Positions 39,697 to 44,737 of a DNA stretch of 44,737 nucleotides are shown in pieces. A model generated the notes under the pieces. It was not told the DNA's origin. It saw only the letters and a list, made by a program, of their open reading frames with translations, and ran no database searches. This DNA is from Bacteroidales bacterium UBA5536. Lineage in GTDB: Bacteria; Bacteroidota; Bacteroidia; Bacteroidales; F082. Numbering within the stretch: the stretch's first letter is position 1; each line of letters starts with the position of its first letter. The stretch covers positions 1 through 44,737 of the forward strand of contig DINQ01000014.1 of the NCBI GenBank assembly GCA_002426795.1, written 5' to 3'. Position numbers and translations under genes: made by a program.

Positions 39697-39929
39697 AATA
39701 ATTGATTTAATGATTATAAAAATGTAAATGATCTGACTGAAGAGTGTGGTTGTTTTTTTGTATAAAATTTTTCTCATGGCCTGCACATAACGTTCAAGTA
39801 TAAGAGCAGTAGCGGATTTCAAGGCGATTACCTGTCCGCCACCACCAAAGTTTATTAAATGCACAGACCTTGATTTTATCACTTCACCCGCTATTGCTTT
39901 TATACAATGTTGGCGGTTCGTGCTTTTAT
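39697..39929. other. Gap between PIN gene and T9SS gene, mostly element B
   Basis: This gap of 233 bases contains element B at 39786-39914 (own entry). No promoter with a good TAnnTTTG is seen ahead of the T9SS start. Confidence 0.5.
39786..39914 (-). repeat. 129-bp inverted-repeat element B (attC-like)
   Basis: The inner arms GTATAAGAGCAGTAGCGG (39798-39815) and CCGCTATTGCTTTTATAC (39888-39905) pair at 16 of 18 positions. On the minus strand the blocks are GCCAAC, AGCAATAGCGGGTGAAGTG, TCAAGGTCTGTGC, AAATCCGCTACTGCT, CGTTATG. The order and length (129 bp) equal element A. It starts 16 bases past the stop codon of the PIN gene, the position attC sites have in integron cassettes. The terminal core is close to, but not exactly, the integron consensus. 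Confidence 0.75.
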
Positions 39930-42900
39930 TCATTCCTTGTATTTATTGTGTAGCTCAATGAGAAATTCATGCCCCTGCTTTGCCATCTTGTTACAGAATT
40001 CATCAGCAATTTGCTTTTGACCATTCTCGTAAAGAAATTCTACTAAATTAATAATGTGTTTGTTGTCAATGGAGGAAAAGTAAGGAGCAAACTGTATTGA
40101 GTTCAAAATAACTCCTACATGTTTAGCAGACTCATTTGGATTGCCTCGGTCCTTAAGTTTGATAAGATTTTCAATGAGATAGTGAGAGTGAAAATGTTTA
40201 TCGGTAATACCACTTGACTTCAAAACCAAATCTGTGTAAGTGTCGTTTAGCTCAGGAACAAAAACAAGAAGATTTGAAAGTGCTGCTAAAACTTTTTGTT
40301 CTTCTTCGCCAGTTGCATTGTCATACTTCTGCGCAAGGTAGTTCCACAAATTGAAAATTGTTCCTTCAAAGTTTTTTGCTTCACCCCGATTCAAACTTTT
40401 CAAATAACTTTCTTGCCTCCAAACAAAATTTACAACTTCAAGAATACTTGTGTGATTGCCCTTATTGAAAAGCATTGTAAGCAAGCCATTTGTTTGCAAA
40501 TCTTCAAAACCCCAAAAGTAAAAAGCAACTATATGTCTAATAATTCCGTGGTCGGTAAAACTTTTTATCTGAATGTCGTTCTTAATGGCTCTTTCATAAT
40601 GAGGGTAAAATAACTGGTAAATGTCTTTGTTGAATGGTGGGTTGCTGAAGGCAAACCCACTCAAAAAGGCAAGCCACTCCCTATCATCAAGTTTGTAATA
40701 CTCTCTTACTTTATTGGTTATCCAATCTTTGTCTAAGAAATAAAACTGTTGGAAATACCAACCGGTGAGAATGTAACCGTCAATTATCCCTTTCTTAAAA
40801 GTTTCTTCCAACAAATCCTTAATCTCTTTTTCCCACTTGGGTAAATTATCTTCTTCTTTTAAGTTTCTTGCTCTCCTGAGTGAATAGTCAAGCAAAGATC
40901 TGAGTGTTTTACCGGCAGTGGAATTCAGCGAATAAGTTGGATAGTCCATATTCGTTTGCTTAAAATCTTCTACTGGCTTTAACCTTGGAACAATAATTTC
41001 AAGAATGTCCTTTGCAATTGGCATATACAATAAATCAAATGCATTGCTGTCTGCTTGCATTCCCTCAGTCAATAGATTTCCAACTGAACCTGTAACCCAA
41101 TCCGCTGTTGCTCCCCAACCATCATTTTCCAAACGAAACTGACCTGATGTGAATTTTTCGTTTGAGATATACTCTTTGAAGAAATTCAAAACCTTTTCCC
41201 AATTGAATGACTTTTTATTTTTCCATGCTTCTCTAAAACCATTGGCAATGTGGTAAGCATAGATGTAGGGAACATCCCTGTAAAGTTCAATCTCATTAGA
41301 AAATTTTTGTGGTTCGTTTTGAACGGCTGCACTTAATGAATTTGAAAGTCCGTCAATCGTTGGTTCTTCCCAGCGGTCTTTTGGTTTGAAACCATGAATG
41401 AACTTGACAATTTCCTGATTGCTTTTTTGAAGTATTTCTTCTACACTAAAAGGAGAAACCGAACCAACTCTCGTTCTTATTACACCCAAATTTTCATAGT
41501 GCTCGTTAGTCAAATTTTCTGATTGCGAAAGCTTTTCATAACTGTCTTTGAACGGGGCAATATTTCTCAAAGCAGAATACCAACGCAACTGCCAATAGTC
41601 CTTATACTTCGGGTCTCTATCTTCTCTTTTATCCTGAGGACCTAAATCAATTATTTTCTGAAGTGCTGAGATTTCTTCCTTGCTCAACAACATTTGGTTC
41701 TTATTGAGCATTTCATAAAGATCTTTATCAAAACTGTGGTCTGAAAAAAGAAGCATCGGGTCATTCTCTTTTACAATTTCCCAAAACAAACTTTTACATG
41801 CTTCCCAATTTTCTCCGATTACAAACAGGACTACTCTGCGGAAAAATGGCAATCTATATTTGTTCTCAAAGGCAAAAGATTTTAAAAGTGCAACTCCTAC
41901 CTCCTTGTTTTGCTTAATCTTGTCATTAAGAAGGTCTCTAAAGATTAAAGAAAATACTTCAACAACTTTTTCTCCGTGATGGTAGCGGTCATTTAGTTTG
42001 CTTATTGTATCATCAGAAAAAGAATAGTAAGAACCATTTGATAAAGCGTTTGTCAGTATTTCAATATCAAATTCATTGTCTTTGTGTCCCTCATATTCTA
42101 AACCCAACTCTTTCAGAAAGGCAAGGAAGAAAATTTTTACTTGCTCGTCAGTAAGATTTTCAAACTTCCCTATTGTTTTTCTTCCAATGGTTTTTTCACC
42201 ATTTTCTTTTTCTGAAATTTCAATGTTCAAATTTTCGGTTTCAATTTCAGCTTTGCAGTGGTAATTCTTGTCTTTTATCTTGAGCGAAAAGTTAATTCCT
42301 CTTGGGAAATCAAATCTCAGTGTTTTAATTTTTTCTGCTAATTCAATAATGATACTATCAGAACAATAAGCAACAATTTTTGCAGTAAGTTTTTTATCAA
42401 TTAAAGCATCAGTTAAATAGTGCAGGTAAATTCTTGAACGGTAGCTTTCGGAATCCAACCCTAATATGCCATCTTTTACAACTTCAGCTTTCTCAATAGT
42501 GAAAAGATATTTTAAAATCAATTCTGCTTTTTGAATGTCTTCTGCTGTCGGGTTTTCAGAGAGAAATTTTGGAAGGAGATTCTCACATATCTCTGAACTC
42601 TGAATCATTGTATCAAAACTTCCTTTGAGCCAAGTAGGAATGAAGTTCAAAGTTTCTAATGGAATTTTTTCTTTAGGTAGGTTGGTCAATATCTTGATAA
42701 ACAAATACCAAGTTCTATAATTGTCAACTGGGTTTTGAGAAACGTTGTTGATGATTGAAATAATTTCATCAATGAGTTCAAGAGATTGTCCATTCTTGAT
42801 TTGAAGTGAAAGTTTTTCAAGGTAAACAAGTGGTTCCCAAAAAGGGATTTGAAATCCTTCCTTTACTTGAATTGGAGCAGGATTATTTGCAGGATTAAAT

Positions 42901-43811
42901 TCTCGTCTCTCTTTTAATATATTGAACCAAACACTGCTCTCAATTTTTTTAAAAAAGTATTGCTTGTAACTTTCATCAGAATCAACAAGTCCTAATGCAA
43001 ATAGAACTTGCTCCTTTGTCGGGCTTTTGGTTTTTAAAATTAGGTCTAAGTGATTAATGTTTTCGATGTAAGAATCTCTAAGTCCTGTTAAGTTCTCCAG
43101 TTTTTGAGGATTTAAAACTGCACTTGCAAGTTTTTTATCTTCTTCTTTGAGAGCTTTCAGCTTTTTGTATTCTGAAACATCTGGAAGACGGGATGCGTAT
43201 GCATGAAAAAATCTTCTGAGGTCAATGTAATATCCGATTTCTAGTTTAGTGAATTCTGGTTCTAAGTCAGGATGAATTTTACTTGAATCATCTTTGTGGC
43301 TGAAATCTGTGTAGTTGTTGGTTACAAAAACACAATCGGTAAGATTGTTAGATGAAATATAGTCAGTGATGCTTAGGAAAATGTAAGCATCTCCAATGCT
43401 GTTCTTTTGTCCAAAAGGTGCTTTCTTCTGTTCAGCTAATTCTGTCGCCTTTATTTTGTAATCGTTGGTGATAGGAATTTTGATAGCGTAGCTAGCAAAA
43501 ATTGCTTCAACTCTTTTGAGTTGCTCTTCAACTCTTTCATTTAGTTTGTCAGGTGTCATTAAAACACTGACCACATCAGTTGAGAAAACCTTTTTAGCTC
43601 TATTGAAAAAGGATTTCCAATCATTAACAAGAGTTTGTTTTTTCTTGTCTCTGTTTCTGTTCCACTCGTCAATTACATTTTCAGGGAGTAATATTTTAAC
43701 ATGTCCGTTTTCAATCCAGTATTCCAGTGAATCAATAAAATTATTTTCCTCTCCGCTCTCTTTAAGAGAGTTCAGCCAAATGTCGCTATCTAAAGTGAGG
43801 TAAATCATCAA
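39930..43811 (-). CDS. Large PIN-domain protein (DUF4935-like), candidate defence effector
   Basis: This is a 1293-residue cytosolic protein without signal or membrane segments. Residues 1-190 are a PIN nuclease domain: LTLDSDIW (Asp8, Asp10), LLPENVIDEW (Glu44, Glu49), SIGDAYIF (Asp141) and FVTNNYTDFS (Asp169), which gives the usual cluster of acidic residues for metal-dependent RNA cleavage and resembles DUF4935-type PIN proteins. The remaining 1100 residues are mainly helical and look like a solenoid, with no known motif. No ATPase signature is visible. The ATG pair at 43811/43808 gives either start. A minus-strand hairpin sits 62-97 bases upstream. The gene is AT-rich, bracketed by 74-bp repeats, and followed by element B. 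A large solenoid fused to a PIN nuclease fits a sensor-effector of abortive defence, but this is inference. Confidence 0.88.
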   Translation of the reverse strand: MMIYLTLDSDIWLNSLKESGEENNFIDSLEYWIENGHVKILLPENVIDEWNRNRDKKKQTLVNDWKSFFNRAKKVFSTDVVSVLMTPDKLNERVEEQLKRVEAIFASYAIKIPITNDYKIKATELAEQKKAPFGQKNSIGDAYIFLSITDYISSNNLTDCVFVTNNYTDFSHKDDSSKIHPDLEPEFTKLEIGYYIDLRRFFHAYASRLPDVSEYKKLKALKEEDKKLASAVLNPQKLENLTGLRDSYIENINHLDLILKTKSPTKEQVLFALGLVDSDESYKQYFFKKIESSVWFNILKERREFNPANNPAPIQVKEGFQIPFWEPLVYLEKLSLQIKNGQSLELIDEIISIINNVSQNPVDNYRTWYLFIKILTNLPKEKIPLETLNFIPTWLKGSFDTMIQSSEICENLLPKFLSENPTAEDIQKAELILKYLFTIEKAEVVKDGILGLDSESYRSRIYLHYLTDALIDKKLTAKIVAYCSDSIIIELAEKIKTLRFDFPRGINFSLKIKDKNYHCKAEIETENLNIEISEKENGEKTIGRKTIGKFENLTDEQVKIFFLAFLKELGLEYEGHKDNEFDIEILTNALSNGSYYSFSDDTISKLNDRYHHGEKVVEVFSLIFRDLLNDKIKQNKEVGVALLKSFAFENKYRLPFFRRVVLFVIGENWEACKSLFWEIVKENDPMLLFSDHSFDKDLYEMLNKNQMLLSKEEISALQKIIDLGPQDKREDRDPKYKDYWQLRWYSALRNIAPFKDSYEKLSQSENLTNEHYENLGVIRTRVGSVSPFSVEEILQKSNQEIVKFIHGFKPKDRWEEPTIDGLSNSLSAAVQNEPQKFSNEIELYRDVPYIYAYHIANGFREAWKNKKSFNWEKVLNFFKEYISNEKFTSGQFRLENDGWGATADWVTGSVGNLLTEGMQADSNAFDLLYMPIAKDILEIIVPRLKPVEDFKQTNMDYPTYSLNSTAGKTLRSLLDYSLRRARNLKEEDNLPKWEKEIKDLLEETFKKGIIDGYILTGWYFQQFYFLDKDWITNKVREYYKLDDREWLAFLSGFAFSNPPFNKDIYQLFYPHYERAIKNDIQIKSFTDHGIIRHIVAFYFWGFEDLQTNGLLTMLFNKGNHTSILEVVNFVWRQESYLKSLNRGEAKNFEGTIFNLWNYLAQKYDNATGEEEQKVLAALSNLLVFVPELNDTYTDLVLKSSGITDKHFHSHYLIENLIKLKDRGNPNESAKHVGVILNSIQFAPYFSSIDNKHIINLVEFLYENGQKQIADEFCNKMAKQGHEFLIELHNKYKE

Positions 43812-44307
43812 TATTATTTATCGGTTATTTTCATAGCATGACCGCCAACTTGTAGATAAACGCAACCCTATGGCATTTAGCATGCTAACAACTAGCACGC
43901 TAAACGCAAGTATAGTTGTTTTATCCATGTTGATTAAAGTGATCATATTGCTTGTCAAAGTTTGATTCATGGGTATACATTCATTTTACTTTTTTGTCAT
44001 ATCCGTGTTGCCCGGGCAACGCAATTGTTTTTGCCATCCAACTTGCAGATGGCTTTCCGCCAAATTCCTTCCTTTTCCCCGGCTGCTGCGAGTGAGCAAG
44101 CCATACCAGCGGGCGCCGGTTTTGTGTGACCAAATTAGAAATTATTTGAATTTAACACAAACTTTCCATCATATTTATTCGGCATTTAAAGAGCAGTTAT
44201 ACGTTTCCTTAACAAAAGTTCTACAGACAAGGCTATGCTTCCGTCATTTTCGTTCCCAATACGGGAAAATCCTTACTTTGGGATATGCAAAACCGAAAAA
44301 CGGCTTT
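43812..44307. other. Upstream region of the PIN gene with hairpins and the right 74-bp repeat
   Basis: No gene is visible. GCATTTAGCATGCTA (43873-43887) and TAGCACGCTAAACGC (43893-43907) form a 15-bp stem with a 5-base loop, whose two mismatches become G-U pairs in minus-strand RNA. GTTGCCCGGGCAAC (44007-44020) is a perfect palindrome. The 74-bp repeat follows at 44048-44121. No clear TAnnTTTG promoter is seen for the PIN gene. Confidence 0.55.
44048..44121. repeat. 74-bp direct repeat, right copy
   Basis: It matches 37475-37548 at 72 of 74 positions, in the same orientation, 6.5 kb away. The two differences are T to A changes. Similarity stops at both ends. Confidence 0.85.
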
Positions 44308-44641
44308 GTATTCGAAATGTACGGCTTCGTAATCGGAAATGTGCACAGTGTAATCGGAAATGCGCACTAGGTAATCGGAAATGCGCACTATGTAATTGAA
44401 AATGCGCACTGTGAAATCGGAAATGCTCACCGTGAAATTGAAAAATCGCACTTTAAAATCGAAAAGTACCACTTTGTAATCGTTGAGTACAACAATAAAA
44501 TCCCATTTCTGGACAGTTTATGACGTTAGCGTACGGTGTAATCGTTGCGTACAACAAAAAAATCTCATTTCCGAATAGTTGAACACAGCAGCGCACTAAG
44601 TAATCGAAGAGGAGCACTGTGTGATCGCTGATGTGCGCAAA
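44308..44641. repeat. 21-bp tandem repeat array
   Basis: Nine contiguous units of exactly 21 bp run from 44308 to 44496. The clearest (44350-44391) begin GTAATCGGAAATGCGCACT, and the rest diverge gradually. Two blocks of 45 bp (44476-44520, 44538-44582) are direct copies of each other, and two more units follow at 44600-44641. Many units carry a TGCGCA palindrome at the same place. The minus-strand frame 44233-44472 shows a 7-residue repeat simply because 21 is a multiple of 3. The sequence up to 44737 holds nothing else I can name. Confidence 0.8.
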
Positions 44642-44737
44642 ATATTCCTGTTATTTTTTCAAGCGAAGACAGCAGCGCACAATCTAATGGAAAGGGATCG
44701 CTTTACGACCCCGAAGCAGCACAAATTGATGCAAAGG

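Noticed and set aside
43844..43907. Possible third copy of the 129-bp element
   Set aside because: GCCAAC is present, but the inner blocks AGCGGGT and AATCCGCTACTGCT and the closing GTTGGC are missing.
44233..44472. 79-residue frame with a 7-residue repeat
   Set aside because: The periodicity follows from the 21-bp tandem DNA repeat, and the frame has no start context or known fold.
44308..44641. Possible CRISPR array
   Set aside because: The units are contiguous and diverge gradually, with no unique spacers and no cas genes in the window.

Overview
The window comes from a member of the Bacteroidota. The evidence is several exported proteins with type IX secretion (T9SS) sorting domains, a SusC/SusD pair, promoters of the type TTG-N19/20-TAnnTTTG, and a tmRNA whose tag reads GETNYALAA. 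No species can be named. The left half (1-23.5 kb) looks like core or metabolic genome. The right half (23.5-44.7 kb) is visibly AT-richer and accessory: restriction, putative defence, and dispersed structured repeats.

Left part, 1-10 kb. A T9SS cargo gene (276-1265, minus) is followed by a tight three-gene plus-strand operon: a dihydroorotate-dehydrogenase-like flavoprotein, a LOG-family nucleosidase and a retropepsin-like protease. Two long FG-GAP/VCBS repeat T9SS proteins (3761-5989 and 7269-9221, minus) flank an NtrC-type response regulator (6079-7242, plus) that lacks a DNA-binding domain. tmRNA (9410-9806) and tRNA-Arg(CCG) (9937-10011) follow, each with a promoter element and a terminator.

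10-23.5 kb. A minus-strand cluster holds tetR, an SDR oxidoreductase, an NAD(P)-binding protein and an MBL-fold hydrolase. Two copies of a GTGAGTnnTnACTT site lie in front of tetR and of the SDR gene. Next is a minus-strand operon in the order lacI-susC-susD-LamG protein-LamG/PNGase F-like protein. Its promoter overlaps a LacI-type operator, so it looks like a small glycan or glycoprotein uptake locus under its own repressor.

23.5-37 kb. After an isochorismatase-like hydrolase comes a minus-strand type I restriction-modification island. In transcription order it holds a single-TRD half HsdS, HsdM, a Fic protein, a full HsdS, a HAD hydrolase, an unknown 281-residue protein, a DUF2188 protein, a DUF3800 protein, a small basic protein, HsdR and a YgjP-like metalloprotease.

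37-44.7 kb. Two near-identical 74-bp repeats (37475-37548 and 44048-44121) bracket a 6.5-kb block with two genes: a 1293-residue PIN-nuclease protein (a candidate defence effector) and a T9SS propeller protein. A 129-bp hairpin element lies directly behind the PIN gene (39786-39914), and a related element of the same length lies behind the restriction island (24240-24368). The window ends in a 21-bp tandem repeat array. The best candidates for something undescribed are the repeat-bracketed PIN block, the paired 129-bp elements, and the gene set inside the restriction island.
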